DNA of 64,000 bases from JBKQHQ01 sp052148715 (GCA_052148715.1 JBKQHQ010000054.1:1-64000); one strand, 5' to 3'; shown: positions 23,895 to 33,448, counted from the stretch's first letter. Notes: a model not told the origin generated them from the letters alone. Program-made: numbers and translations.

Positions 23895-25151
23895 TCAGCG
23901 ACCGAGCACCTTAAGCTCGGCGACGGCGCTCTCTAATTCAATGAAACCTTTCGGGCAATCGGCGGCCGCGAGGCGGAACAGCCGAGCAGCATCATCCTTT
24001 CTACCCTGCAGCAGCAACAGCTCGCCACCGTAGAAATTCGCCTCACAGATTTGACCTTTCCTGGTGTCGGCGTCCGGGTTGTCCGCCGCTGCGAGCACGG
24101 CGTCGGGGGTCACTTTTCCAAGATAAAGGCGGATGATCGGCGCCGGCCACTTGGTCATGTCGATCCGTTTGGCCGCCTCGGCAAGTCTGATCGGCCGATT
24201 GCTGCGTCTATCGGCGATGTCGAGCCAGAGAGCCGCATACGCATAGGCAGGAGCAAGAGTGCTCGCCTGACTGAAGTCCGCCACTGCCTTCGCGAATTCG
24301 CCGGCGTAGAGGTGCAGGCGCCCACGGGTGAAATATAAACTGAAATTCTTTGAGTCGAACCGGATCGCGTCGGTGTAGTCGGCGATGGCGCGGTCGTTGT
24401 CGCCATTGTCGTGGTAGGCGTTCCCGCGGTTGGCGTAGGCGACGGCATATTTGGGATCGAACCTGATCGCCTCATTGTAATCGGCGATCGCTCGGTCGCT
24501 TTCTCCCTTGGCTTTGAAGGCTGTACCGCGGCCGTTGTAGGCGATCGCGTAGTTCGGGATGAGCCTGATCGCATCGTTGTAGTCGGCGATGGCGCGGCCG
24601 AAGTCGCCCTTGGCGTAGTACGCATTGCCGCGGATGTAGTGCGCGTAAGCGTAATCCGGCTGGAGCCTGATTACCTCATTATAGTCGCCAATGACGCGCT
24701 CGACGTCGCCCTTGGCGTAGTACACATCGCCGCGGTTAACATAGGCGAAGTAGAATTTCGGATCGAGCCTGATTGCCGCGTCGTAGTCGGCGATGGCCCG
24801 GTCAAGGTCACCTTTGTTTCTGTAGGCGTTGCCGCGGCCGTTGTAGGCGTCGGCATACTTTGGGTCGAGCCTGATCGCCTCGTCAAAGTCGGCGATGGCG
24901 CGATCGTTGTCGCCGATGTCTCGATAGGCAATGCCGCGGCTGTTGAAGATCGCCGCCAAATTTCGCGGCGTCTCGCGGCCCGATTGGATAATCGCGGTGC
25001 AGGCGCGGAGCCGTTGATCGGGGGAGAAAGGCCCACCCTTGTTCATGCACTGATCGTGTTGCTGCTGCGGCGTCTGCGCGCAAGCGGGCGACGCCATCAA
25101 TACGAGGAGCAAGCACGCGCCCTCCAGCCGAGGCCATCGTAACCAGGTCAT
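23895..25151 (-). CDS. Secreted TPR-repeat protein, paralog of 10487-11407
   Basis: This 418-residue protein has a signal peptide ending near ASPACAQ (about residue 25). About seven near-identical TPR units follow (about 60-305), each with a GDNDRAIADYxxAIRxDP core. The C-terminal part shares the MTKWPAPIIRLYLG and CEANFYGGELLLL...CPKGF...ELKVLG blocks with the protein at 10487-11407, as in NlpI-like solenoids. Probably periplasmic and protein-binding. ATG 25151 follows a GGGAGAAG ribosome site; the longer frame has no signal peptide at its start. Confidence 0.8.
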   Translation of the reverse strand: MTWLRWPRLEGACLLLVLMASPACAQTPQQQHDQCMNKGGPFSPDQRLRACTAIIQSGRETPRNLAAIFNSRGIAYRDIGDNDRAIADFDEAIRLDPKYADAYNGRGNAYRNKGDLDRAIADYDAAIRLDPKFYFAYVNRGDVYYAKGDVERVIGDYNEVIRLQPDYAYAHYIRGNAYYAKGDFGRAIADYNDAIRLIPNYAIAYNGRGTAFKAKGESDRAIADYNEAIRFDPKYAVAYANRGNAYHDNGDNDRAIADYTDAIRFDSKNFSLYFTRGRLHLYAGEFAKAVADFSQASTLAPAYAYAALWLDIADRRSNRPIRLAEAAKRIDMTKWPAPIIRLYLGKVTPDAVLAAADNPDADTRKGQICEANFYGGELLLLQGRKDDAARLFRLAAADCPKGFIELESAVAELKVLGR

Positions 25152-25599
25152 GTCTTCTCCCAAGATTGGCTGGCCAAGCCTATCACACCACGCGTGCGGG
25201 CGAAGCGGGTGGACACCGCTGTGAAACGTCCGCGGGCCGCAAGAGGGGGTAGAGCATGGCAAAACGCCGGTTTGGTTCACGGCACTAAATCGCGGCGCGA
25301 TAACCCGTCGATGCGGGGCCGCTCGCCAACGGCGGCAGTCATTTCCGTCGCTGAGACCGGAGCCTATCTTGCGGCTCTTGTTAAGGCGAGACAACGATGT
25401 AATCATGGGGAGGGCGAAGGGCCTTTGGCTCGCGCCCGGCTTTTTGCTTGGTCATGGAATCCGCGATCGTGATGTCGAAGGCTGGTCCAAAGACGCGCCA
25501 AGATGGCTGAGAGCAGGCGCGTCGGGCAAACGGTATCGGGTTTGCCGCCGGCATCAGACACCCGTCAGCGCGACTGAACAGAAAAATTGACAGTGAATA
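25152..25599. other. Intergenic stretch without a clear gene
   Basis: I see no protein-like frame, RNA gene or strong palindrome in these roughly 450 bases. Short frames present are rich in Arg and lack ribosome sites. Confidence 0.5.
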
Positions 25600-25815
25600 A
25601 TGATTTTCAAGATTATCGCCTTCCTGGCCGCCTCTATCCCGATATTCCTCTTGCTGCGCTCAATCGTCTTTAGACGAACGACGCGAATGAGCGAGAGCTT
25701 TAGGGAATTCAAGAAGAACGCCGACCGGGCGGTCTCGATCGTTCTGTTCCTTATTGGATGTGCGGTAGTCGTCGCCGTAGGTAAGTTGGCTTGGACGTGG
25801 TGGACGTCGCAGTGA
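25600..25815 (+). CDS. Small two-helix membrane protein, 71 residues
   Basis: The product has an N-terminal membrane helix (IFKIIAFLAASIPIFLLL), a short basic loop with a conserved-looking SFREFKKNADRA segment and a second helix (IVLFLIGCAVVVAVG). Composition and start are gene-like. No family named; many Bradyrhizobium-like genomes carry small membrane proteins of this type. No strong ribosome site. Confidence 0.55.
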   Translation: MIFKIIAFLAASIPIFLLLRSIVFRRTTRMSESFREFKKNADRAVSIVLFLIGCAVVVAVGKLAWTWWTSQ

Positions 25816-25961
25816 ATGCGAGGAGTAAAGACCCACTCAGCATTGTTCAAAGACTCGGGTTCACCGTCCGGCCAATACGGCTCGGCCACGCCAACAGGTG
25901 GATCGGATGACGCGAGGGTGGGGCCCCCGCTGCTTCGCCGAACCGTGACCCGCGAGGTGCG

Positions 25962-26303
25962 CTACATCCCCGGCATCGGCATGATCTCGATGATTTCTAT
26001 CCATGCGCCCGGCACTTGCAGATGCGGATGGTCCTTGCCGAAGATCTTGGTGGCCGCATCATGCGATTCGGCCTGCACCACCGAATAGCCGCCGATCCCA
26101 TTTCTTGTATCTGAAGCTCCGTTCGAGTCGGCGCGCTTGGTCCTTCCCAGAGGCGCTCCGGCGTCGACGAGGGACGTCCTATTGGCATTCATCCACTTCA
26201 TCCACGCGTCCATCCCTTTCTTCTGCTGCTCAGGAGTGGAGTTTTTCATCATCTTCTCGAACTCGGCCCCTGAAGCCATATACAACACCATGAATTTCTT
26301 CAT
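25962..26303 (-). CDS. YciI-like protein
   Basis: This 113-residue protein belongs to the YCII-related fold. It begins with the strand MKKFMVLYMASG, contains a helix with MDAWMKWMNA and ends with AWIEIIEIMPMPGM. YciI-like proteins form ferredoxin-like dimers and some are small hydrolases or dehalogenase relatives. A very good GGGAGGATCC ribosome site lies before ATG 26303. It is a single gene in its direction; the next gene on this strand is separate. Confidence 0.8.
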   Translation of the reverse strand: MKKFMVLYMASGAEFEKMMKNSTPEQQKKGMDAWMKWMNANRTSLVDAGAPLGRTKRADSNGASDTRNGIGGYSVVQAESHDAATKIFGKDHPHLQVPGAWIEIIEIMPMPGM

Positions 26304-26509
26304 CGGATCCTCCCTTGGCCTGTCGGAGATCGACCGACCTAACCGCGCCTCGGTCTGGCGATGGCATGTGTCGTTATCCGAATCCGCGCTGCTTGGCGAG
26401 TCAATGGTGCCGATCGCTCTGCCGGCAACGGCCGAGCGATCGCCGATCTTGCTCCGGCTGCGCTGTCGACGCGCGCTGCGAACCCGTGCCTCAGCCAGGC
26501 GTTAACCCG

Positions 26510-27799
26510 TCAGCCCGCCTTCACGGCTGCATAGACGCCGCGTTCAAACTGACGGTAGATATTCAACGCGCGGTCATCGGCAAAAGGCAGCACCTGCGTC
26601 ATGAAAACAGCGGCGATGCGTCTGCTGGGATCGATCCAATAATAGGTGTTGAAAAGGCCGCCCCAGGTCAGGCTTCCGGCGCTGCGACCGCCTGGGATTG
26701 CCTGCATGTTGATCATGTGGCCCAAGCCCCACCTGAGGCTCGTTCCGGGAAAGAAATCCACGTTGTTGGAGAGCGCCGGCGCTGTCGTCCGCAAGACGCC
26801 GGCTTCGATGTTGCCGATCTGGTTCCGGCCCATTAGGGCTACGGTATCTGCGCGAAGTATGCGGACGCCATCGAGTGAGCCGCCTTGCATCAGCATACGG
26901 ATGAAGGTCAAGTAGTCTGGTCCGGTCGAATAAATCCCACCGCCGCCGGAGAAGGCTTGCCTCGCTTTTTGCTGCTCAATCGGTTGCGGCGCGAGCGACC
27001 CGTCCGCCTCCCGCCGATGGGCGATCGCCTCCCGTGCGCGTTGCTGCGACGAGATGACGAACGCAGTATCGTCCATGCCGAGCGGGTCAAAAATGTGCTT
27101 GCGAAAATAGAGATCCAGCCGTTCGCCGCTGATCAATTCCACGATGCGGCCGACCCAATCGATACTGCCGCCATATTGCCAACGTTCGCCGGGATCGAAC
27201 ATCAGCGGCGCGCTCGGCGCCTTGCCTCTGGCGGCCGGCGATAGATGGTCAATTGCCTTGAAATACCGGACGGCCTTGGCATCCCACAGCCGGTAGGTGA
27301 AACCGGCCGTATGGGTCAGCAGGTGACGCAAGGAGATCGGCCGCTTTGCTGGACGCAACTGGGGCGTTCCTGCGGCATCGAATCCATCAAGCACTTGCGG
27401 CGACCCGAGCGCAGGGTCGATATCCGGCACCGGAGCATCCAGTGAAAGCTTGTCCTGCTCGACGAGCTGCAGCGCAGCGACCGACGTAATCGGCTTAATC
27501 ATCGAGGCGACACGAAATACGGTATCGCGCGTCATAGTCGGGCCCCCGCGAAGCCGGCGGCTGCCGAAAATGCCCTCATATACGATGCCTGAATCGGTCG
27601 CGGCTAATGCCACGATCCCCGGCACTTCCTCTGCACTCGTTGCGACGCGGAGCATCGAGTCGATTTGGGGAAACGTACCAGCGTCGATCCATGCGCGCTC
27701 CTTGGCGCGCGCGACAGCCCAGTCCGCGCCCGACAAGCCCGCCACGGCAAGCCTCGCCGCTGCCTTCAACGTATCGCGGCGACTAGGCTGATGGATCAT
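26510..27799 (-). CDS. Serine hydrolase (class C beta-lactamase/esterase family)
   Basis: This 429-residue protein has a twin-arginine-like start (SRRDTLKAAARLAVAG), the SxxK catalytic motif in VASMIKPITS near residue 95 and the HLLTHTAGFTY motif. The usual Tyr-x-Asn motif reads YGG here (WQYGGSIDW), as in the esterase-like branch. WGGLFNTYYWIDP near the end forms the third motif. It is probably a periplasmic esterase or peptidase rather than a lactamase. A GGAGAAGG ribosome site supports ATG 27799. Confidence 0.86.
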   Translation of the reverse strand: MIHQPSRRDTLKAAARLAVAGLSGADWAVARAKERAWIDAGTFPQIDSMLRVATSAEEVPGIVALAATDSGIVYEGIFGSRRLRGGPTMTRDTVFRVASMIKPITSVAALQLVEQDKLSLDAPVPDIDPALGSPQVLDGFDAAGTPQLRPAKRPISLRHLLTHTAGFTYRLWDAKAVRYFKAIDHLSPAARGKAPSAPLMFDPGERWQYGGSIDWVGRIVELISGERLDLYFRKHIFDPLGMDDTAFVISSQQRAREAIAHRREADGSLAPQPIEQQKARQAFSGGGGIYSTGPDYLTFIRMLMQGGSLDGVRILRADTVALMGRNQIGNIEAGVLRTTAPALSNNVDFFPGTSLRWGLGHMINMQAIPGGRSAGSLTWGGLFNTYYWIDPSRRIAAVFMTQVLPFADDRALNIYRQFERGVYAAVKAG

Positions 27800-27923
27800 G
27801 CCCTACCTTCTCCTGGCGATGCTTGGCCCACCCGTCGTTCGACAGCAATGCCCCACGTGCCGATGCCAACAACGTCCGGCGACTTCATTGCCGCCGCATT
27901 CCGTTCGACGGCGCCTTGTCGGG

Positions 27924-29246
27924 CTAGGCCGGCTTGGCCTCCATCTCCTCGCCGAGGGTCACGGGGTGCGCCATGGTCTGGTGCAGCTTCGCTATGTCCA
28001 GTTCGCCCTCCCAGCGGCTGATCACGACGGTTGCGACGCCGTTTCCGATCAGGTTTGTCAGTGCCCGACATTCGCTCATGAATTTGTCGATGCCGATCAG
28101 CAGCGCGATCGACTGGATTGGAATGTCGGGGATGATCGCCAGCGTGGCCGCGAGCGTGACGAAGCCGGCACCGGTGACGCCGGACGCCCCCTTCGAGGTG
28201 AGCATGGCGACCGCCAGGATGGTGAGCTCCTGGCCCAAGTTCAGATGGATGTTGGTCGCCTGCGCCAGAAACAACGTCGCCAAGGTCATGTAAATGTTGG
28301 TGCCGTCGAGATTGAAGCTGTAGCCGGTTGGGATCACCAGGCCGACGACCGACCGCGATGATCCCAGCCGCTCCATCTTTTGAATCATGTGCGGCAGCAC
28401 CGTCTCTGACGAACTCGTGCCGAGCACGATCAGAAGCTCGTCCTTGATATAGGCGATGAAGCGCAGGATGGAGAAGCCGGCGAGCCGGGCAATCCCCCCC
28501 AGCACCAGCAGCACGAACAGCGCGCTGGTGAGATAGAACGTCGCGACCAAGGCAAAAAGATTCCACAGCGAGCCGATGCCGTAGGCGCCGATCGTGAAGG
28601 CCATGGCGCCGAACGCCCCGACCGGCGCCGCGCGCACGATGATCCGGATCACGCCGAAAAAAACCTTGGCGGCGGCATCGATGGCGTGCGTGATTTTTTG
28701 GCCGAGCTCACCCAGGCGTGAGATGGCGTATCCCGAAAGGATCGAAACGAGCAGCACCTGCAGAATATCGCCTCGCGCCAGCGCGCCGAAAAAGCTGTCC
28801 GGGGGGATGATTGCCAGCAGGTGGGCGACGATCCCTTCCTCCTTGGCGCGGGCCACGTAGCTCGCCACCGCCTTGGTGTCGAGGGTTGCGGGGTCGACAT
28901 TGAATCCGCTGCCGGGCCGGACGAACTCACCGATGATTAGTCCGATGACGAGCGCGACGGTCGACACGACCTCGAAGTAGAGCAGCGCCCGCAGGCCGAC
29001 GCGCCCGACCTTCTTCAGGTCGCTCATCGATGCGATACCGTGCACGATGGTGCAGAAGATGACCGGCGCGATCATCATCTTGATGAGCGCGATGAAGCCG
29101 TCGCCAAGCGGCTTGAGCGCGACGCCGGTCACGGGAAAGTAGTACCCGACCAGAACACCGAGAATGATCGCAATGATCACTTGGATGTAGAGAACGGTAT
29201 ACCAAGGCTGGCGGTCTCGCTGCTCCACGGCTCGGTTTGCTCCCAC
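27924..29246 (-). CDS. dctA: C4-dicarboxylate:cation symporter, DctA type
   Basis: This protein of about 440 residues has the DAACS family pattern: PWYTVLYIQVIIAIILG at the start, GTSSSETVLPHMIQKME with the serine-rich hairpin, the GYSFNLDGTNIYMTLATLF signature and a TSKGASGVTGAGF hairpin. It takes up succinate, fumarate and malate with protons or sodium. It is divergent from the malic enzyme gene, which would turn imported malate into pyruvate. The start is placed at GTG 29246; the frame is open to an ATG at 29303. Confidence 0.9.
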   Translation of the reverse strand: MGANRAVEQRDRQPWYTVLYIQVIIAIILGVLVGYYFPVTGVALKPLGDGFIALIKMMIAPVIFCTIVHGIASMSDLKKVGRVGLRALLYFEVVSTVALVIGLIIGEFVRPGSGFNVDPATLDTKAVASYVARAKEEGIVAHLLAIIPPDSFFGALARGDILQVLLVSILSGYAISRLGELGQKITHAIDAAAKVFFGVIRIIVRAAPVGAFGAMAFTIGAYGIGSLWNLFALVATFYLTSALFVLLVLGGIARLAGFSILRFIAYIKDELLIVLGTSSSETVLPHMIQKMERLGSSRSVVGLVIPTGYSFNLDGTNIYMTLATLFLAQATNIHLNLGQELTILAVAMLTSKGASGVTGAGFVTLAATLAIIPDIPIQSIALLIGIDKFMSECRALTNLIGNGVATVVISRWEGELDIAKLHQTMAHPVTLGEEMEAKPA

Positions 29247-29417
29247 GAAAAAGGCTACGCTCTGTTGGGCTGCGGCACACCCAGTGTAGCGGGCGGACCG
29301 CATGAAGTCTTCAACCGTGTGGGGCCGGAAGAATATGGAAACTGAACCGGCCGCAGTCTAGCCTGGTCGACCGTCGGATTATCCGGAGCCGCCGAACCAC
29401 AGAAGGGAACTTGTCCG

Positions 29418-31130
29418 ATGCTGATGTCACCCAAGGGTACGTCCGCCCCGGAGCGAGCGCCCATCGTGGTGTCGCTCTCCGGCTACCAACTGCTCGCCGA
29501 CCCGCTCTTGAACAAGGGCACGGCCTTCACCGACGCTGAGCGCGACATGTTCGACTTGCATGGTCTGCTGCCCCCGCAGATCGGCACCCTCGATGAGCAG
29601 GTCGCGCGGCGGCTGCAGGCCTTGCGCAGCTTCGCGACCGATCTTGAGCGCTACGCCTTCCTGCGCGAGCTTCAGGACACCAATGAGACCCTGTTCTTTG
29701 CGCTTCTCGAGCGACATCTCGAAGAGCTGCTCCCGATCGTCTACACGCCGACCGTCGGGGCGGGCTGCCAGCAGTTCAGCCGCCTCTATCGCAAGCCGCG
29801 CGGCCTCTTCTTGAGCCCGCCGCACGCCAAGCGCATCGCACGAATCTTGGCCAATCCGCGCTTCGACCAGGTCGAGGCAATAGTCGTCACCGATGGCGAG
29901 CGGATCCTGGGCCTTGGCGATCAGGGGGCCGGCGGCATGGGAATCCCGATCGGCAAGCTGGCGCTCTATACCGCCTGCGGGGGCCTCGCGCCGCAAACCA
30001 CGCTGCCGATCATGCTCGATGTCGGCACCGACAATCAGGAGCGGCTCGCCGATCCGCTCTATGTCGGCTGGCACCACGAGCGGCTTCGCGGTCAGGAATA
30101 CGACGACTTCGTCGAAACCTTCGTCGCCGCCGTGGCCGAGCGCTGGCCGCACGTCCTGCTGCAGTGGGAAGATTTCGCGAGGAACAACGCGACCCGGTTG
30201 CTCGAGCGCTATCGCGACCGGCTGTGCACCTTCAACGACGACATCCAAGGTACCGCCGCGGTGGCGACCGGCACGCTCCTGGCCGCGATCAACGTCACGG
30301 GCGCGCCGCTCGAGGACCAGCGCATCGCCGTCGTCGGCGCCGGGTCGGCCGGCTGCGGCATTGCCAGCCTGCTGATGAAAGCCATGATCGACGCTGGTGT
30401 GCCCGAGAACGAGGCCGTCACGCGCTTCTTCATGGTCGACCGCGACGGGCTTCTGGTCGAAGGCATGAACGGCATCGCACCGTTCCAGGCGCCTTTCGTG
30501 CAGAAGGCCGCGGCCGTCGGTTCATGGACGCTCGGACATCCCGACAAGGTCGCGTTGCTCGACGTGGTCGAGAACGCAAAGCCGACCGCACTGATCGGCG
30601 TCTGCGGCCAGCCCGGCGTTTTCTCCGAAGCGGTGGTGCGCGCGATGGCGCGGCATAATGAAAGGCCCGCGATCTTCCCGCTGTCGAATCCGACCTCCCG
30701 CGGCGAGGCGACGCCGGCGGATTTGTTAGCCTGGACCGAGGGGCGAGCGGTCATCGGCACCGGCAGCCCGTTCCCGCCGGTCATGCGCGGCGGCGCCACG
30801 TTCAAAGTCGATCAGACCAACAATTCCTACATCTTTCCCGGGGTGGTATTGGGAGCGATCGTCGGCAAGGCGCGCCGCATCACGGACGCCATGTTCATGG
30901 TTGCCGCCAAGGCGCTGGCCGAAACCTCGCCCGCGCGGGGCAACGCCGACGGCAACTTGCTGCCGCCGGTGACGGCGCTGCGGGACGTGGCGGTCCGGGT
31001 TGCAACGGCCGTGGCCTTGCAGGCGCAAAAAGAGGGCCTGACGGAGGGCATCGCCGATGGGATCGAAGCCGCCATCCGCGCCAAACTGTGGACGCCGACT
31101 TATCGACTCTATAGCCGCGCAGGTGAATGA
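29418..31130 (+). CDS. NAD-dependent malic enzyme
   Basis: This 570-residue protein is of the SfcA/MaeA type. The malic N-domain has the YTPTVGAGCQQFS substrate loop near residue 110 and the GLGDQGAGGMGIPIGK motif. The NAD domain begins with FNDDIQGTAAV and has IAVVGAGSAGCGIA. It converts malate to pyruvate and CO2 with NAD. It is transcribed away from the dctA gene through a shared 170-bp region, so the pair likely supports growth on C4-dicarboxylates. Family length is normal and the sequence is intact. Confidence 0.93.
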   Translation: MLMSPKGTSAPERAPIVVSLSGYQLLADPLLNKGTAFTDAERDMFDLHGLLPPQIGTLDEQVARRLQALRSFATDLERYAFLRELQDTNETLFFALLERHLEELLPIVYTPTVGAGCQQFSRLYRKPRGLFLSPPHAKRIARILANPRFDQVEAIVVTDGERILGLGDQGAGGMGIPIGKLALYTACGGLAPQTTLPIMLDVGTDNQERLADPLYVGWHHERLRGQEYDDFVETFVAAVAERWPHVLLQWEDFARNNATRLLERYRDRLCTFNDDIQGTAAVATGTLLAAINVTGAPLEDQRIAVVGAGSAGCGIASLLMKAMIDAGVPENEAVTRFFMVDRDGLLVEGMNGIAPFQAPFVQKAAAVGSWTLGHPDKVALLDVVENAKPTALIGVCGQPGVFSEAVVRAMARHNERPAIFPLSNPTSRGEATPADLLAWTEGRAVIGTGSPFPPVMRGGATFKVDQTNNSYIFPGVVLGAIVGKARRITDAMFMVAAKALAETSPARGNADGNLLPPVTALRDVAVRVATAVALQAQKEGLTEGIADGIEAAIRAKLWTPTYRLYSRAGE

Positions 31131-31305
31131 GGGCGGCCGGGGTGACGATCTCGAGATCAACCGCGGTATGCTAGCATGATCTCTTAGCGACTGGTCGGAG
31201 GAGCTCTTAGAACACCTTAAGCGCGTCGCCAACGAATTTGGGCGACAGGCGGAAACGTTCGACGCCTGGGCGGAGAAGGCTGACGACAACGTTGCTGCGC
31301 GTTTC

Positions 31306-31983
31306 TTGTCGGCCTTGGGTGAAGCAGGTCAGGGCGACTTGCTTGATGTTGCCTGCGGGCCGGGCGTCGTCACTGCTGCCCTAGCGCCTAGTGCAACGTC
31401 AGTTGTCGCCTTCGACGCAACAGAACAAATGCTCGAAAAAGCCAAGGCACGATGCGCTCGGGCAGGATTGCGTAATGTTGTTTTCAAACGTGGGGATGCG
31501 GAAAACCTGCCTTTCGACGATTTACAGTTCGACGGCGTAATCACTCGGCTTGCGGTTCATCATTTTGCCGATCCCCAGCGCGCGCTCAATGAAATGTTCC
31601 GCGTTCTCCGCCGCGGCGGCACTGCTGTGATTGTCGACGTGGTTTCGTCGGAAGACACGGGAGAATCGAATCTACAGAACGCGATAGAGCGGCTGCGCGA
31701 CCCCTCTCATGTTCGCATGCTGCCCGCGTCGGAGCTCGCCGTCTGCATGACCCGGTCCGGTTTCCAGGACCTGGAACATGCCACCTGGGACAAGAATCGC
31801 GAATTCGAGGAATGGATGGACATCGTGAGCGATCCTGTTCGCGTCGATCCGATCCGAACCGTCGTCCGCGCGCTGGCGGAAGCTGGACGCACCGCAGGAA
31901 TGGGCCTCTCCATCAAGGACAGCCGGATCGTATTTTTCCATCGCTGGTGCCTATTGAAGGCAATCAAGCCACGCGGACCTTGA
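31306..31983 (+). CDS. Class I SAM-dependent methyltransferase, 5' end damaged or misread
   Basis: The core has the glycine-rich SAM site LLDVACGPGVVTAAL and a Methyltransf_11-like LPFDDLQFDGVITRLAVHHF segment. The first usable start codon is TTG 31306. The frame stays open for 42 codons further up, and these read like a normal N-terminal helix of the family (EFGRQAETFDAWAEK). Upstream of that, an in-frame ATG (31168) is followed three codons later by TGA (31177-31179). Either the gene has a nonsense mutation or translation starts at TTG with a shortened N-terminus. Substrate unknown. Confidence 0.68.
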   Translation: MSALGEAGQGDLLDVACGPGVVTAALAPSATSVVAFDATEQMLEKAKARCARAGLRNVVFKRGDAENLPFDDLQFDGVITRLAVHHFADPQRALNEMFRVLRRGGTAVIVDVVSSEDTGESNLQNAIERLRDPSHVRMLPASELAVCMTRSGFQDLEHATWDKNREFEEWMDIVSDPVRVDPIRTVVRALAEAGRTAGMGLSIKDSRIVFFHRWCLLKAIKPRGP

Positions 31984-32034
31984 ACCGCGAATTTTATGGA
32001 TTTTTCTGCTCGGTCGAACGCCTCAGCGCAGTAG

Positions 32035-32433
32035 TCAATCCTGGAAATCGCGCGGGCTGAGCTCGATCGGCTGGCCGTGCGGCGTGCGGTCGGCGGCGTG
32101 GTCCCAGGCGTCGCGATAGCGCGCGAGCGTGCCGCGGTCGGCCACACCCTTGGCGGCGACGAGACGTTCCAGCGCGGCGAGCCAGTGCCGATAATAGGTC
32201 GCACCGGTGTCGGGATCACCGGCCGCCTGCGCGCGCTTGATCTCCTCGCCGAGCGTCGACGCCCACTCGGACCAGGTGAACAGGCCGCGCGCATGCAGCG
32301 CCAGCGCCATCGCGAAGGCCTGGGCCTCCCACGGCTCACGAAAAACCGGTCCCTCGGCGTCTCGGGGAATGCCGGGCACGGCGGCCAGGGCCGCGCCGGA
32401 AGTGGGGTCGATCGAGGCGGAGCGGCTGGCCAT
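32035..32433 (-). CDS. Nitrile hydratase accessory protein (beta-subunit N-domain type), orphan
   Basis: This protein of about 132 residues matches the nitrile hydratase accessory/beta N-terminal domain: FREPWEAQAFAMALAL, FTWSEWASTLGEEI and a YYRHWLAALERLV helix, ending in DRTPHGQPIEL. In known systems it pairs with the alpha and beta subunits to help metal insertion. Neither subunit gene lies within the window on either side, so it is orphaned here. The start is uncertain among ATG 32433, 32442 and 32457; none has a clear ribosome site. Confidence 0.8.
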   Translation of the reverse strand: MASRSASIDPTSGAALAAVPGIPRDAEGPVFREPWEAQAFAMALALHARGLFTWSEWASTLGEEIKRAQAAGDPDTGATYYRHWLAALERLVAAKGVADRGTLARYRDAWDHAADRTPHGQPIELSPRDFQD

Positions 32434-32588
32434 CGCTATCATCTCGGATGGCAGCATCGCGAGACTTGGTGTGAGTGGTCGATCATGGCGGCAATCTAAC
32501 CCGGATGGTCGAGGCACGCGAGCTAACGGTTATTGCGTCGGCGCGCATCAACGCGGATGATCGGATGCTCTCGCGTCAGGAGAAATCC

Positions 32589-33365
32589 ATGCAGGCATCC
32601 GAACTCTTCGATCTCACCGGCAAGGTGGCGCTCGTGACCGGCGCCTCGGGCGGGCTCGGCGCGCGGTTTGCGCAGGTTTTGGCCGCGAACGGCGCCGCGG
32701 TTGCCCTCGTCGCCCGCCGTCGCGACCGGCTGCAGGCGCTGTGCGCGCAAATCGAGGCCGCGGGGGGGCGCGCGGTCGCCATACCAGCCGACGTGCTCGA
32801 GCCGGGCGATATGCAGCGCGCGTTCGATGCGGCGCAGGCGCAATTGGGCACGGTCACCGTCCTCGTCAACAATGCCGGCATTGCCCATACCGACCGCGCG
32901 ATCGAGATCACGCCGGCGCAGTGGCGGCGCATTCTCGCAACCAATCTCGACGCGGTGTTCTTCTGGGCGCAAGAGGCGGCGCGACGGATGCTGGCGGACA
33001 GCAAGGGGGGCGCGATCATCAACATCGCCTCGGTGTTGGGCCTCGGCGTCGCCAAGGGCACGATCGCCTACTCCGCCGCCAAAGCCGGCGTCATTCAGCT
33101 CACCAAGACGCTCGGCATCGAGCTTGCCTTCAAGGGCGTCCGCGTCAACGCGATAGCGCCCGGCTGGTTCGTCACCGAGATCAACCACGATTTCCTTCTC
33201 AGCGAGCGCGGCGCGGCGATCAAGCGCGAGATCCCGGTCGGCCGCTTCGGCGAGGACGGCGATCTCGACGGCGCCTTGCTGCTGCTCGCCTCCGACGCCG
33301 GGCGCTACATCGCCGGCGCGACCATCGTGGTCGACGGCGGCCAGTCCGTGGCGCTGCGCGGGTAG
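32589..33365 (+). CDS. SDR-family oxidoreductase
   Basis: This 258-residue classical short-chain dehydrogenase has the GASGGLGARFA cofactor motif near residue 18, NNAG near 94 and the catalytic Ser in the IINIASVLG strand. YSAAK supplies Tyr and Lys at about 159 and 163. VNAIAPGWFVTE follows. An AGGAGA ribosome site precedes ATG 32589. It reduces or oxidises a carbonyl/alcohol with NAD(P); the substrate is unknown. The neighbouring genes do not suggest a pathway. Confidence 0.88.
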   Translation: MQASELFDLTGKVALVTGASGGLGARFAQVLAANGAAVALVARRRDRLQALCAQIEAAGGRAVAIPADVLEPGDMQRAFDAAQAQLGTVTVLVNNAGIAHTDRAIEITPAQWRRILATNLDAVFFWAQEAARRMLADSKGGAIINIASVLGLGVAKGTIAYSAAKAGVIQLTKTLGIELAFKGVRVNAIAPGWFVTEINHDFLLSERGAAIKREIPVGRFGEDGDLDGALLLLASDAGRYIAGATIVVDGGQSVALRG

Positions 33366-33376
33366 CGGTCTCTCCG

Positions 33377-33440
33377 CTGTCATTGCGAGGGGCGCGGAGC
33401 GCCTGGGCAACCGCGTGCCACAAGTTCGGGATTGCCGCGG
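33377..33440. repeat. TGTCATTGCGAGG-type intergenic repeat, copy 1
   Basis: This begins TGTCATTGCGAGGGGCGCGGAG and ends with GGGATTGCCGCGGG. The same family recurs at 39379-39446 and 43961-44040. Repeats with TCATTGCGAGG and ATTGCTTCG arms are common in rhizobial genomes. Confidence 0.7.
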
Positions 33441-33448
33441 GCGCCGTG

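Noticed and set aside
10487..25151. Regular repeats as a possible CRISPR array
   Set aside because: The repeats are 102-base coding units of TPR motifs, in frame and without spacers.
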